DNA of 64,000 nt from assembly GCA_902806575.1 (NCBI GenBank), contig CADCXD010000004.1:3348001-3412000 (forward strand). The letters are read 5' to 3'. The translations under genes were made by a program, and so were the position numbers. Shown here in pieces: positions 37,959 through 50,856 of this stretch. The number at the start of each line of letters is the position of its first letter. Within the stretch, counting starts at the first letter, position 1. The notes beneath the pieces are model-generated. The model saw nothing but the letters and a program-made list of their open reading frames with translations. It was not told the origin of the DNA and did not search any database. Source of the DNA: Jackrogersella multiformis (lineage: Eukaryota > Ascomycota > Sordariomycetes > Xylariales > Hypoxylaceae).

Positions 37959-40112
37959 ATGATGCAGATGCTTGATCACAATAGCTATTCATCGAGAAGT
38001 CACCAACCTTATCATTTCTTTTCCCAACAGGCCCTCGACGGCAGCTCCAACACGAACATCGCTTCGGGAAGGAATAACGGGTTTCACTCATCGACCTCAC
38101 TCTCGAATCTAGACACGGCCGCTGCCGCCATCGCCGCTACTCAGCGATATAGGGCTCCCGCGGCGCCGTCGCAGCAGAGTTTCGACGGGGGAAGCAACAG
38201 TCAGAATCTGGACCAGGTGCCCGACTTGATGCCGTCGGACTCGTGGATGCTTCATAATCACCAGCAGACTCCAAGGGCCGTCACACATCGCTTTAGCCAT
38301 CAGCGCGAATCTTCTCTCTCGTCCCTAGGATCCAATGGTCCAGCGTCGCCATACAATGGTAATACTTCGAACCCGCACATCGCCGTTACGGATTCAAGCA
38401 ACGATGGGTATCATGACATAAGTGGTGGCGACAACAACTACGCGTATAATTTGGGAAAGCAGCTGCCTATTTCCGACAGCTTCTACGCGAGCGCCTTGGC
38501 CAACTACAATCGCGACAGCAACATTACTAATAGCAATATCCATAACCATCACAATGGTCGTGACGGTCTCAATGGTCAGCATATGTCGCGCGATGTACCC
38601 TCGGTTGATGGCTTACCAGATATAGCGAATCAACAGCAGCACAAACTAAGGGGCGATCGAGGCTTAGCACCGGCAGCTGAGCTGTCGATTAGTGGTGCAT
38701 CGTCTACACGTTCTCATCCAGTTTCGGTGGCAAGTTCTGTTGCAGGCGGTGACTCACCCGCTACTCCGTCGTTCCACGAGCCCGAGGATGACTGTAGAAG
38801 ACCAAGGAATGGTGAGGCCTCCATCCTTAAGAAGCATTTTCTGTACGAGAATGACTTTGATGATTACGAAAATTACTTACACTATTTTGACGATACAGTC
38901 TTTCACAACAACCATGTCCCGAAGCTAGACCGCACCATGACTGATATCTACAACGACGAGTTGTTCAACCCCAATTTTACCATCACGTCAGCTTCTCCTC
39001 AGCCACAGACGCAAATAGCAATGTCGCCAAGTAACGAGCTGTTCGCGCAAAGGCTCCAGGCTGCTAACAGTCAGCACCTGAGCGCAGTCCAGTCACCGGT
39101 GTCCAACCCGCCCCGAGAAGACCAGTCTCCCTTCCGCCAGGGCTCTCCCTATGCTTCCACTATTAACGATTTCCCCCAGGTGGGCATGGAGCAGATGCGA
39201 CTTGGTTCGGCTCGACAAATGCACCAGCAGCGGAAGGCAGAACGAGAAGCTAAGGAAATACAACAGCATTTCGTGCGCAACACTGCCCAACAGCAAGCCA
39301 GCCCGAATACAATCTCGCCGAAGGACGCGATGCTCGATTTCAACGAATCGGACGAAGGCTCTAACATGCCTCTGTTCCCGCCGCAGGATTCCAGCAATTA
39401 CCACATGGAGCCAGCGAGTAGCGACCACGCGAACATAAACTCTAGCGCCATTTCGCAACAGTCGAGCCCATCCTTCCACTCGGTATCGTCAACGCCGATA
39501 CAAGGCGGATTTAACTTCTCGATGCCGAGCAACATCCAAATACCGCAGCAGTATCCTTTCATCACCCAACGGCATCAACAGCGCTCGACGCCCACAACTT
39601 CGACATATTCGAGGGTTAGCTCAGCAGATGCCAGCAACTCGGAAGGTGGCGAAGCGCCGAGCCAGAAACCAGCAGGGTCTACTGCGGACGGAGGTACGTA
39701 CACTTGCACGTATCACGGATGCACTCTACGGTTCGAGACGCCGGCGCTACTACAAAAGCACAAGCGCGAAGGACACCGACAGGCCAATGCTCTGAGTCAC
39801 GTCAGATCATCGCCATCTGCCTCAACAGCAATGCCGAGTGGTCTGCTCAACAGCCAAGCTGGGCCGCATAAGTGCGAGAGGATTAACCCGAGCACGGGCA
39901 AGCCATGCAATACGATCTTCTCTAGACCTTACGACCTTACGCGTCACGAAGATACGATTCACAACGCGCGCAAGCAAAAGGTTCGCTGCGACCTCTGCAC
40001 CGAGGAGAAGACTTTCAGTCGGGCAGATGCGCTCACGAGACATTACCGCGTCTGCCACCCGGATGTCGACTTCCCGGGAAAGCACCGGAGACGAGGTGGT
40101 GCTGGCGTATGA
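37959..40112 (+). CDS. C2H2 zinc-finger transcription factor, Rpn4-like
   Basis: Probable nuclear transcription factor, single exon, 717 aa. The first ~580 residues are Gln/Asn/Ser-rich and low complexity, with an acidic aromatic patch (FDDYENYLHYFDD) in the middle that could activate transcription. The fingers are at the C-terminus: C-x4-C-x12-H-x4-H from about residue 583, then an unusual long one (C, about 10 residues with NPSTGKPC, then FSRPYDLTRHEDTIH), then a third, C-x2-C with FSRADALTRH. The long-loop finger followed by one with an extended Cys-His spacing is what I remember for Rpn4, the proteasome-gene regulator. The similarity is from memory and unaligned, so no symbol is given. 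Start: two Met codons lie one codon apart; the first is used. Confidence 0.85.
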   Translation: MMQMLDHNSYSSRSHQPYHFFSQQALDGSSNTNIASGRNNGFHSSTSLSNLDTAAAAIAATQRYRAPAAPSQQSFDGGSNSQNLDQVPDLMPSDSWMLHNHQQTPRAVTHRFSHQRESSLSSLGSNGPASPYNGNTSNPHIAVTDSSNDGYHDISGGDNNYAYNLGKQLPISDSFYASALANYNRDSNITNSNIHNHHNGRDGLNGQHMSRDVPSVDGLPDIANQQQHKLRGDRGLAPAAELSISGASSTRSHPVSVASSVAGGDSPATPSFHEPEDDCRRPRNGEASILKKHFLYENDFDDYENYLHYFDDTVFHNNHVPKLDRTMTDIYNDELFNPNFTITSASPQPQTQIAMSPSNELFAQRLQAANSQHLSAVQSPVSNPPREDQSPFRQGSPYASTINDFPQVGMEQMRLGSARQMHQQRKAEREAKEIQQHFVRNTAQQQASPNTISPKDAMLDFNESDEGSNMPLFPPQDSSNYHMEPASSDHANINSSAISQQSSPSFHSVSSTPIQGGFNFSMPSNIQIPQQYPFITQRHQQRSTPTTSTYSRVSSADASNSEGGEAPSQKPAGSTADGGTYTCTYHGCTLRFETPALLQKHKREGHRQANALSHVRSSPSASTAMPSGLLNSQAGPHKCERINPSTGKPCNTIFSRPYDLTRHEDTIHNARKQKVRCDLCTEEKTFSRADALTRHYRVCHPDVDFPGKHRRRGGAGV

Positions 40113-41698
40113 GCTGGCGGCACAGCGAGGCCTGAAGCCTGAACAATCTGCAAGGTATAATACTATGGTAGTACGACACATACCGTACCCCATTTGCCAA
40201 GGGATTGCAGGTTGCAGGCGAGAATGTTCCTGGGTCCCGGCGAAGACTGTGCTCGAATGGTCTGGAAGCCGAGCAAGGCGCCAATGCATGGCAAAGCCGG
40301 GGTTTGCAGGTGTGCAGGTGGGGTACCGTTGACGTTGGAAAAATGGATCAAATATCAGGGTCCAACGTCAATCTGCAGGGTCCTGCGGGCATGCGGGCTA
40401 ATGATGCATCTGGCTAATTGCGGCATGGTTGGTTAGCGTTAGCCCGACTTTCTAGCTTGGGGTTTACGACAGCGCTGATCAATCAGGGCACTTGGGCTGG
40501 AACCCGAACCCGTCCCCGCATCCACCCACCACTGGTTCTGGCTTTAGCTCTTCATGACGTCTTCCCATGACGTAACTCGAGGGTTTTTGGGCGCGGGCTA
40601 CAAGGGTGCAGCATCACTACCTACATCATACCAAAGCGTATTCCATATCGGTTATCATGGTCTTTGCATCATCGACACCCATTTCTGGTACATTCTACCG
40701 GAACAGCGCATCCACGGTTCCCGTTTCTGAGTGCTCCATGCAACCATCAGCGGCAGTCCACTGCTCTCGGTTTCTGTGGTAGCGCATTATGATGTTTCGC
40801 ATCTGTCATCACTTTGCATTGATCGGGCTCTTTTGTTGTTTTTGGGGGCAGCACCCCCTGGGAGCTAGGGAGCTAGGGAGCTATGGGGCTAGGCGTCATC
40901 GAGAGCCAGAATCTAATGACCTCGGGAATGGCGTAAATTAGGGGTCTTAGGGCTGCCAATCAACTTTTTCCCATTTTCTTTACGTCATCTATCTTATGTT
41001 TATTTTCATGCGTTGCACGGGTTCGGGTACCTATAGACACGGAGACAAAAAATTGCCGGGGATCGGGATCAGCGATGATGATTTTTCTCTATTACCCCTT
41101 CTCCTCGCTTTATGCCGTTTAATATCTCTTCTACCTGTATATCTTTATTTGTACCGCCAACGGGCAGTGTTTATTTCACCCTTTCTCCCGTCGCACGCGG
41201 GTGCCGTACGATTCCGGCGGGGGTAAAAAAGAATCCGGAAGGCGCCGATGGCTAAGGGGAGAAGGCACGATGAGACGAGAGAATACCTTTTTACATGACT
41301 GTACGATCAGCGGGTTGGGTTTGGAATTTTGGGGTTTCTTCTTCTATTTTCATATTATTCTACTTAGCTTGTCCATCATCGTCCATCATCATCAACGTTG
41401 TCATCAGCAAGCACTGCGCAAGGTGGCACGGGAGGAGGGAACTGTTATCAAAATTGACGCCGACAAAAGATTGTACGATACTGGGACGACTTTCCCGGGA
41501 AAGGGAGAGAGTCGGGCTGAGCTGAGAAGAAGAAGCTCGCCGTCACGATAGATTACTTGCGGCCTGCGAGGGTACTTAATATTACTACCTAGTCTTGTAT
41601 ATTGTATATCTTATATATTACAATTTCACGAGATACCTCGTTTTCCATGTGCGACGTCTCAATCTACAATTGTTTATATAGAAATGGTATCTTGTCTA

Positions 41699-41716
41699 AC
41701 ACACACACACACACAC
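41699..41716. repeat. (AC)n microsatellite
   Basis: Nine uninterrupted AC dinucleotides in non-coding DNA. Confidence 0.9.
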
Positions 41717-42059
41717 CTAATGCATACTTACATATATACGTGTCTCACTGTGAGTCTATGACAGCTTGCAGATTTAAGCTTATTTTAGAGGGTTGGGTTT
41801 CGAGCCGTGACCGGTGTGGGGAGACAGGGGGGATGGCGGATTGGGAATTAAGGAGTAGATGGGATATAATTACCTAGGTGCCTAGGAAATAACCTAGGAG
41901 GATAGTAATAAGAACAATAATAATAACAATACAGGCCGGATGCGCGATGCTGGCTGGCCGCTGCAAGCCTCGGCTTAACACGCTTGCGCCGGGGCGGCGG
42001 CTTTGTTTGCTTGCTTGCAGTTTGGCTCGAGTGATTTGGTGATTTGGTAATATCCATGG

Positions 42060-42365
42060 ACTAGGTAGGTAGGTAGGTATCTGTCCGATACTACCTGCAG
42101 ACGCCCTACCTGCGTCTCTGTTCCTTTGGCCATCTTCGGAGTTTACACTACCTAGGTAGTGTAGATTGGTACATGCAGATATAAAGACAGATTTACAGAC
42201 CGACGTTCCTCTGGCAGGAGCTGTCGAGCATGGCATATGTGTAACTATTCTGCTATTGGATGGATGTGCGTAGATATGTATGTATGTATGTATGTACATA
42301 CCCAACAACTGCAATGCGCACGCAGGGTCTGAAAGCATCGTAGGGTTAGGTAGGTAGGTAGGTTA
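42060..42365. repeat. GTAG and TATG tetranucleotide clusters
   Basis: Three tetranucleotide runs within 300 bp: CTAGGTAGGTAGGTAGGTAT at 42060-42079, TATG at 42278-42296, and GGTTAGGTAGGTAGGTAGG starting near 42344. A further CCTAGGTACCTAGGTAGG cluster follows at 42610-42631. Confidence 0.85.
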
Positions 42366-43582
42366 GGTCAGTCGGCCTGGGTATGACTGGCGTCTGATGT
42401 CTCCACGTATTACATACCTAGGTATTATTCGCAAGGCTTCGTCGAGTGCACGGATGGATGTATGGATGGGAGTTTTTTTTTTTCACTGTCTGACTGACTA
42501 TCGGTCGTTGGCGCGCGCATGGGCGATGATGCGCCGAGATTCGCGCTTATGGTTGATTAAGCTTACCCTACCTACTGCCTACCTAGTTACATACTTAGTT
42601 GCACATATGTACCTAGGTACCTAGGTAGGTAAGCAGTAAGCAGCCCTGGAGCATGGCACGTCAGGTTAAAGTAGCCTGCCTGCCTGTCTTCGTGCTTGCT
42701 TGCTTGCTGTTAGGTATCATCTTACCCTCCCACTCACTACCCTCCGCAGAGACAGAGAGAGATACAGGCACCTGCAGGACCAGAGAAGAAGGAAAATAAA
42801 CAGGTTACTGGGGAGGACCTGCGATGTTACATGTAACATGTAACCTCTCTACCTGCCAGCCTGCATCATGCCCACCCAAGCACCCTAGATGCGCTCGTGA
42901 TGATTGCGTTTTTGTTTATTTTTAATATAGTGTACATATTGGCTTCATGCCTACCTAGCGTAGGTACCTAGCAGCTAGCTACATGATGCCTATGTATGTA
43001 GGCAGCGTTCGTATAAGTGGGAAAGGGGCAGGGATGGATAGCACGCCTGGGATATTTAGTACCTAGTAGGAACCTAGGCTCTAGGTACCGCGGTCCGCTA
43101 CTGCACGACATGCATGGTTTTCTGCACGACCCCTAGGCCGAGTGATGTAATCGAGCAGGAAAGGGGGAGGGGGGAAGGAAGGGAGGAAAAAAGAAAGAAA
43201 TACCTAGTTTACTTCTGATAGTGTACTTACTGTCGCTACCGACAATTTTCTTTTCATTCGTATAACCTCGTAGCTAGCTGCACTCGGCATCAGGCTGTGC
43301 AGCTATCTATGTACCTACCTGGGATTTGCATACTACCTACGTAGCAGCAAGCTAAGCTAAGGTTAGCTCATAGAACTTGCCCATCAGAGGGCGGCCCGAA
43401 GACCGGCTCCCCTCAACCGCATCTCCGTCGCAATTGATCGATCGAGCGCAGGTTTGTAGCTCTAAGTACCTAAGTACCTACCATACCAAGCTGCCAAGTA
43501 CCTCTTAGTAAGTAAGTACTTCGGTACTTCGGTACTTTTGTCCCCCTTTTCTTGATTTTTCTCCTACCTTCTGGAATCGCTG

Positions 43583-43594
43583 CCCCCCCCCCCC
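43583..43594. repeat. C12 homopolymer
   Basis: Twelve consecutive C residues on the plus strand; length may be unreliable in assembly. Confidence 0.9.
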
Positions 43595-44426
43595 AATCGG
43601 CACTAGCCGAAGCCACCCGAGGGTACGCGAGCCCGACCCGAGATTAAGCAGGCCCGGGTATGGGTATGACAGGTCCCCCCTCCCCCACCAACTTAGCCAC
43701 TTGGCCACAGATCCACATATAGCGATGTGTTTGTGTGTGGCTTGACATCAGAATTGTGGCTGTGTCCCTATAACCGCGTAGTTCACCACGTAGCATCACA
43801 TGGGGCTGCGTCAAGGACACGGCTTCATGTTGCCTATCTGAAGTTATTTTTAGCCTTCCTGTCAATATACTGCACATATTGCACTAGATGGATGCATGCA
43901 TACCAGCGTGCGTGTCTCCTCGCCTCATGTCACGACTAGATGCTTCGCCTCAAGACTACGTAGCTTCGTCTATACCTGGGTCAATCATGTTTCTTGGATT
44001 ACGAGCGTTCTCCCTCGGGGATCACGACTACCGATGCTTCAATAAACGGGGTTCCCGGTAGCCAGTGGATTGGTATAGGCTTCGGGGAACACAGTAGAGC
44101 TGAGGCAGCCGGCTTCTTCGGTGTCAGGTGCCAGGGCCTATAGCCTCAGCCCTCTTTGGCCACCTAGGCAACCTTTTACTTCTACGAATCCGACGGTTCG
44201 AGGTTTTTGAAACGACTAACTTTACGTGGAAAGCAAACTAGTAGGACGAATTCGTCGAACAGGGAGGATCACTGTAACGTAATGTTATCCTTCTCTGGCC
44301 AAGGCAGTTGATGAGTAACATTTAGACTGGATGGTTGGATAGTGTTCAAGAGTCTATCTAATTTAACGTTGTAGCTTCAAGTATCATGTGGTCTTTTAGC
44401 GAGCCACCAACACCGGGTAGTCATGC

Positions 44427-47400
44427 CTAGTCACCCAGCACAGCCGTGCGTACATCGGAGAATAGAGGTACGATACCTGTCCAGAGTTGGAACTATGGGC
44501 AAAAAGTGTCAGTAAAAAGGAGAAAATATTGTGCCGAGTGTTTTTGTTGAAGTGGTACATACCTGGTAATAACCCTGTGATGCAAGCACTTCTAGGCCTG
44601 GAATGGTAGCCCAGTTCGACTTCTCGGCCAACTCCATCAACGGTGTATGTCGAGGCTTGTAGGCCATCTCCAAAAGGACCCGTAGTCCATCGTCATGTCT
44701 GGGCTGTTGCAGTACGAAACTAATTAGGTCCAGCATCGATTTTTCAATCGGCTTGTCGGCAGGAACTGTACTAATTATGACGCCTGGTAAGTGAGAGACG
44801 TGACCAGCTTCTCTTACATGCTCCATCTTGAAGCCGTCAGGGAAGGACGAACAGAGAGAGCCAGCAGCATCGGGATTTCGTGCCACAACATAAATAGGGC
44901 TGTAGCCAAGGGAATGTAGCGCGTATATAGCCGCCCTACTAGTACCACCCGAACCTACTACCATCGCACTGCTCGTGGCCCCCTCCGTCGGTAACACCAG
45001 TCCCGCCGAGCGCAATGAGTAGACTATGCCCATCCAGTCGGTATTATCACCAAGCAGGTGTGATCCCGACTTTCCCTGAGAAGGTATTGGTATGATCGTG
45101 TTGACCGCGCCAATAATCTTCGCCGATTCCGAGAGCTCATCTAGTAGCCCCTTGATGTCGAGCTTGAGTGGGATTGTAACCGATGCACCTCCGAATTCTG
45201 GTGATCGAATCAACTCTCGCACGTCTGCCGCAACATCAGTTTCGAATAAGGAGTACTGATGAGGTAATCCCGTCTGGCGAAACAGGGTGTTGTGCAAGGC
45301 CGGTGACCGTGATGCTGAGATAGGTTTTCCAAATAGGTAAAACTGTTTGGCCTCGAGCTCTCCTATTAAAGCTAACCCACTGCGGATTTCGGCTGCCGAC
45401 ACTTGGCCCGGAGCTGCTTTGAATGGCAAGTCGGGATGTGAAACAGGTGTTAGAAAGCTATTCAGCACTCGAGAGAGCTTCCCGATGGTGCCCATGTTAA
45501 GGGCGATGATGGGCTTCCCGTGCGCAGCAGACATCCTATCCCTGAAAGCAGAGAGGGTGAAATTATCATCCATCTTCTTGGCAACTCCCACGAGTTTGAT
45601 AATGTCGCCGTACTGTAAGGCTCGGTTGTACCACTTTTGCCAGCCGCCGTTCTTCCAGGACAGCTTGCCCTCCGGGTCATGATGAGATGCGATGACACAT
45701 GTAGACCTGCTTCGAGATTGGGTTATTGTATCCAAGGTCTCATCTGAAAGCGTCATTTCGAGATCTATGTACTCAACACCTGTGCGCATGGCCGTCCGAT
45801 ATAAGGGGAGCAAGTCGTTTTCGGATGTGTAGTTGAAACGACCACCCTGAGATTCAGACCGGAGCGTAAATATGATAGGTATTTTCGCCGTGGAGCGCAG
45901 GAGTGAAATCTGCTTTCCGACTGATTCCGGCGAAATGTCATCCAGCAAATCGACTCGTAGTTCGACGGCGTCTGCGCCAACGACAACACGCGGAATTACA
46001 TGGAGTGCCGACGTAACATCAGGTACGGTCAGCGACACAAAGAAGGACTGGCGTTTCTTCCTCGCATCTTCCAAGTGTGTGACTTTCCCACTAATTGCCG
46101 AGATGAATCGGATAAAGTCGGTAGGAGGGTCACGGATATCCCCAGGTGGATCAAGGTAAGGGCTGTGGTATTCGTAGTTGCTGCATTCCTGGAAGAGAGA
46201 TTTACGCCGCTCGTATACGCTTCGTATTTCATCAGTGTAGGCAGGACGAGTTTTATCTCGCATCAGATACTCTACCATTTGCTCAAAGTCGCGATGGATG
46301 AGGAGCACCACACCGCCATTGCGATGATAAGAAATGAGCAATTCTCGCGCTTCGGGTGTCTCAACAATACCACCGCCACATGAGAACACATGACCTTGGC
46401 TCTGGTTTTTCATAACATCTCTCAGAAGCTCGAGTTCGTCATTCCTGAAGCCCTCCCAGCCTCTACCGCTCTCCTGTATAATTTGGGGGATCGTCAAGCC
46501 ACTTCGTCGTTCTAATTCTTGGTCAAGATCAATAAAAGTACGCCCAAGAATCTTAGCCGCCCAATGACCTGTTGTGGTCTTTCCAGCTCCCCGCATGCCA
46601 ATAATGAAGATAGACGACCCGGTTTCGGATTGCTTTGCCTTCTTGGGAGCGTGGGGTACAACGTCGTCGCCCGTTAGGCTGACCTTGAAAGACTGAGCCA
46701 ACACATCCCACCATCCAGGCCATGTTTTCCCGGTACATTCCCGTTCAAGGATAAGAATAGGGGATGGTGCTACGACGGAGAGAACACTAAAGCTCATCGC
46801 CACACGGTGGTCATCATAGCAGAAAATACCTTCACTTGGCTGGGAAAGCTCGGTGAGCTTCTTGCCTGCGACAACAATGCCATCTTCTAGTTCACTGCAG
46901 TGTACACCAAATTTTGCGAGTTGTTCCCTCATCGCCGCAATGCGATTGCACTCCTTAACACGCTGGTTGGCGATTCCAGTGATACGCGTCTCGCCTGATG
47001 CCACGGCAGCAAGAACAGAAGCGGTGAGGAAGGCATCAGTCATGGGTTCCATGTCGACATCGATGCCCTTCAAGCCGCCTGGGCTCGGGCCAGTTACTGT
47101 AGTTGACGTAGCGGTTTGTTCCACAGTGCATCCCATCGGACGGAGCACATCTGTTGCGAAACGCGCATCCCCTTGAAGGGAACTTGCACCGATGTTGGGA
47201 ATTGTACAAGTTGTCCCCGTTATAGCAGCAACCGCTAGAGGATAAGTTGCTGAGCTAGCATCGCTTTCCACGACATACTCTTCGGGGTTTTTATACGCGC
47301 CTTGAGGAATGTGGTAGGTATGTGGTTCATCGGCTGATTTTGTGACGGAAATGCCGAATGCCTTCATCATGGCGATAGTCATGTCGATATAAAGCTGTGA

Positions 47401-49203
47401 AATTGGCTTTCCACCCACTAAACGAAGAGTTACGGGCTTCTTGGCATATGGAGCACACATTAATAGAGACGAGACATATTGGGATGAAATCGTAGCAGCC
47501 AACTCAATGACGCCTCCATCAAGGCCACCGGCTGCGTCGACCTGCACCGGCAGACTATTCTCCTTTTCAAGATATTTGATATTAACACCATTCGAGCGCA
47601 GGGCATCGACAAGTGGTCCAATAGGCCTGACTTTCATCCTGGCATTTCCAGTTAAGACGGTCGAGGTCGTACTGGAAGGCGAGCATAAAGCAACCACAGT
47701 TGTTAGGAAACGAGAAGCTGTGCCTGCATTTCCAAGGTAGAGGTGCTCTTCGCTCGCTTCGAGCTTCCCGCCTTTCCCTGAAACCACGAGAACTTCACCA
47801 GCATCCTCCCATGAGTACGAGGCACCATTGAGCCTAGCAATCGCCGATAGCATGTATTCGGTATCATCAGAATGAAGGAGGTTCTTGACTCGGCAGGTTC
47901 CTTGACCAAGTGCAGCGAGAACCAGGGCTCGATTGGAGATACTTTTGGACCCAGGAGGAGTCACCTGCACGTTAAGCGCCTTGGGTACTCCTGGCGTGAC
48001 ACGGGTAGCAGGGGACAGGACAACTCTGATGGCGTTATCGTCGACTACGCTAGCTCGGGGCTCATGGGTTTGGCCTACGGCGGAAAGAAGTACAATCTTC
48101 TTCTTCTTTCCCTCGTTCTTCTTGTCTACTGCCATCTTTTGAAGAAGCACATCTACAGGACATTGCTTCCCGGCCGTCAACTTCACAATACGCTTGTCAT
48201 GCAGAGATGTCGGCAAGTCGTAACTAGCAATGCACTTGACCAGTCGAGCCACTGCACCAGGCCGCAAAATACCAAGGTAACGAGCTAGCTCTGCCTCCTT
48301 AACCATTCCAATAGCTACAGCTTCGCCATGCAAAACCTGGGGAGTGAGAATGGCTTCATAAGCATGGCCGATAGAATGACCAAAGTTGAGAAGATTTCGT
48401 AGGCCGCCCTCTTTCTCATCCTTGGAGACGACCTCAGCTTTGACGCGAGCGGAGGCGAGAACGATTCGCTTGAGTATTGCACGGATTGGGAGTAGCCTGT
48501 CACTGGGGTCGGGAGTCTTGGACCGGATAGAGCTCAATATCAAAGCAGAATTTTGTTCTAAAGCCGTAAATTCAGACTCGTCCCATATAGCGGCGGTCTT
48601 TATCACTTCAGCCATGCCATTGATAAATTCGCGAACCGGGAGAGTTTCGAGAAAGGCGTGGTCTATATAAATGCGCTGGGGCTGCCAAAAAGATCCGATA
48701 AGATTCTTGCCCAGAGGCGTGTCGATGGCAGTTTTACCGCCGATAGACGAGTCGACCATGGCAAGTAGAGTGGTAGGGACCTGTACAAAACGGACACCGC
48801 GCATGAAAGTAGCAGCAACGTAACCGATCATGTCACCAATAACACCGCCACCCAGAGCAATGATGACAGTATCCCTCGTACATTGCTGAGCTAGCATCCA
48901 GTCCTCTATCTCGGCCTTGGTCTCGCGGCTTTTGGAAGTTTCACCAGGAGGGATGGTGTAAGTGAGAAGCCGTGTTTGCAGGCTCCGGCACCTAATGGCC
49001 TCGTTGAAGATTGCTACAAAGGGAGGAACATAGCGGTCGTATAGATTAGTGTCGGTGACGAGGATATATGTTGATGACTTGATATTATCAAGTAAATCAT
49101 CTGGAACAAATGATCGCCAGATATCATGGTCGACGATGATGGAGTCGGATCCGAGAATAGAAATTCGGGTTGGACCCGGGGCATCGCTGGCTTGGCTATC
49201 CAT
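44427..49203 (-). CDS. aro-1: Pentafunctional AROM polypeptide (shikimate pathway)
   Basis: Cytosolic multifunctional enzyme converting DAHP to EPSP in the shikimate pathway (steps 2-6). Domains in order: 3-dehydroquinate synthase (1 to ~390; GGGVIGDMIGY), EPSP synthase (~405-850; PGSKSISNRALVLAALGQ and LYLGNAGTASRFLT), shikimate kinase (~865-1045; Walker A GMRGAGKTT), type I dehydroquinase (~1050-1275; ASHHD with the catalytic His, and IIKLVGVAK with the likely Schiff-base Lys), and shikimate dehydrogenase (~1280-1568; FGKPISASRSPALHN). Two exons: 49203-44563 and 44492-44427, separated by a 70-nt GTATGT...ATAG intron. The last exon encodes only 21 residues, starting FQLWTG and ending AVLGD. 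Without splicing the frame ends at 44509 with 17 unrelated residues. Length 1568 aa, close to A. nidulans AROM (1583). Divergent from the MFS gene. Confidence 0.97.
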
Positions 49204-50856
49204 TGTATTGTCGCGATTCTAATACCTATTATTATTTAGTTGTGTTTTGTATTCGGATTTGGATCTTACGGTTGGGGGGATATAAGTGTAAAGTTGAAAG
49301 AACGGTTATATGTAGATTGGTAGTATATGGTACGGAAGGAAGAAGGGCCACGGAGATAGCTTGCTAGATGTCAGTGAATTCTAGCAGGTCCGAAGCATCC
49401 ACTCCATAGGTACGTTGGCGAGAGGTTCGCTTTCCCTTATATATAGAGAGGAAGGCGTTGGGGGGAATATCACCATCTATGTTGGAGGCAAGAGGCCAGA
49501 AGGTTGGTGCTTAATTAACCTCGAAAGTTTAAACAATGAAGTTCTATCGTGCTAGGCAACTTTATGACTCTACGCTTTGAACTAAGGTCCGAAGCGGTAA
49601 AATTTTCGGTGGTTCCTGGATAATCTTTGTGGTGAATTGGTCAATTGGCCAATAAGATTTTAGACATATTGCCTGTGGCTTATGGGATTTCCGATACGCG
49701 GGGCAGGAAGTAGGTAGAGGGGCTTAGAAGCTTGGTAAATACATAAACGCTTTTAATCAATAAAAATGGTACGGCCAGATATACCTACTTAAACATGATA
49801 GTGGCTTCGACTGTCAGTGGTCTGTGCGCTCTAGTACGAAAGGGGGCTTTTGCTCCACTACCTCGGTAGTTGACTTTGACCTAATCAACATCTTTACCAC
49901 TGTTGACTGTTCCAATACCTTAGATTTTGTTAATAAGCACTTACTTTAACAATTGGTATTTTTACATTACTCGGAGCTTATTATTTCAGATTAGATCCCT
50001 AGGTACCTAAAGTAAATATAAGTCACTATTACTTAGCTGCTTGCTTTGTCCTACGCAACTTTACTTATATAAAAAGTCATCGGCGATAAGCTCGGCCTTA
50101 GGAATCGTCTCCTGATGTTCCAAATCCCGATCGAGGTTCGGCATCCCGGCAGTGATGGCTACCCCTGCCTCGGGACATTACGGGGCTATCCATCATGAAA
50201 TTACTATGTCATAGGTACCGCTAATAACTTGCTCCAAACGATGACATTGCATAAACATAATTACTACGACTCTGCGACTGTAACAGAGCTGGCCAGCGGG
50301 GATGTCGAATATCCGCATAGTAAAGAGATGCGCGACGGGGAAGGGTGGGTGCTTATTAATAAATGTAACATCTGCGTCTGCTTTGTTGAAATACCTGCAT
50401 ACTACTACGTACTACTAGGTTAGGGCAATCTTTCGACCTACCCCGGTACCAAAGTAAGTAGGCTAATGGTTGATAAATGCTACGCTACATAGTACTAAAC
50501 ATTAGGGACCCATCCGATCTTCGCGTCCTCGCGCTTTTCCCTCTCTCTATTTGGTAATAACTTTTCATAAGACTGAGAGTGGAGCAGTGGAATGACTAGG
50601 GACTTTGATGATACCACAATAATCTAAACCGCCATTGTCTATTTAACCTCGCTGGTCGCTGTTTGCTGTTTCTTTGTCTCGTGATACGCATTTTGTTAGT
50701 TAATTTACAGTACCGTGCCAAGGACTCTCTTACCGTAGTGTGTATACCTAGGTAATCAACAGACCGGGGGTCGTCGTTGGTCAACCACATACCCTAACGC
50801 AGCACCGTTACTGGAAACGGTATCGGCTCGTCCCGTAGTGGGGAGAATAGCACAAC
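49204..50856. promoter_or_regulatory. Divergent intergenic region between AROM and MFS transporter
   Basis: About 1.65 kb with no supported gene, holding both promoters. ATGACTCTA at 49564-49572, about 360 bp upstream of the AROM start, matches the cross-pathway-control (Gcn4/CPC1) site ATGACTCAT at seven of nine positions. That fits known AROM control, but a single imperfect site is weak evidence. Confidence 0.45.

Larger units (their letters stand above)
40113..44426. other. Repeat-rich intergenic region
   Basis: No supported gene in about 4.3 kb. It holds a triplicated GGGAGCTA unit (about 40859-40882), an AC run, TATG and GTAG/CCTAGG clusters, a C12 homopolymer and GA/CT-biased stretches. 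The left part is probably the 3' UTR of the C2H2 gene. Confidence 0.55.
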
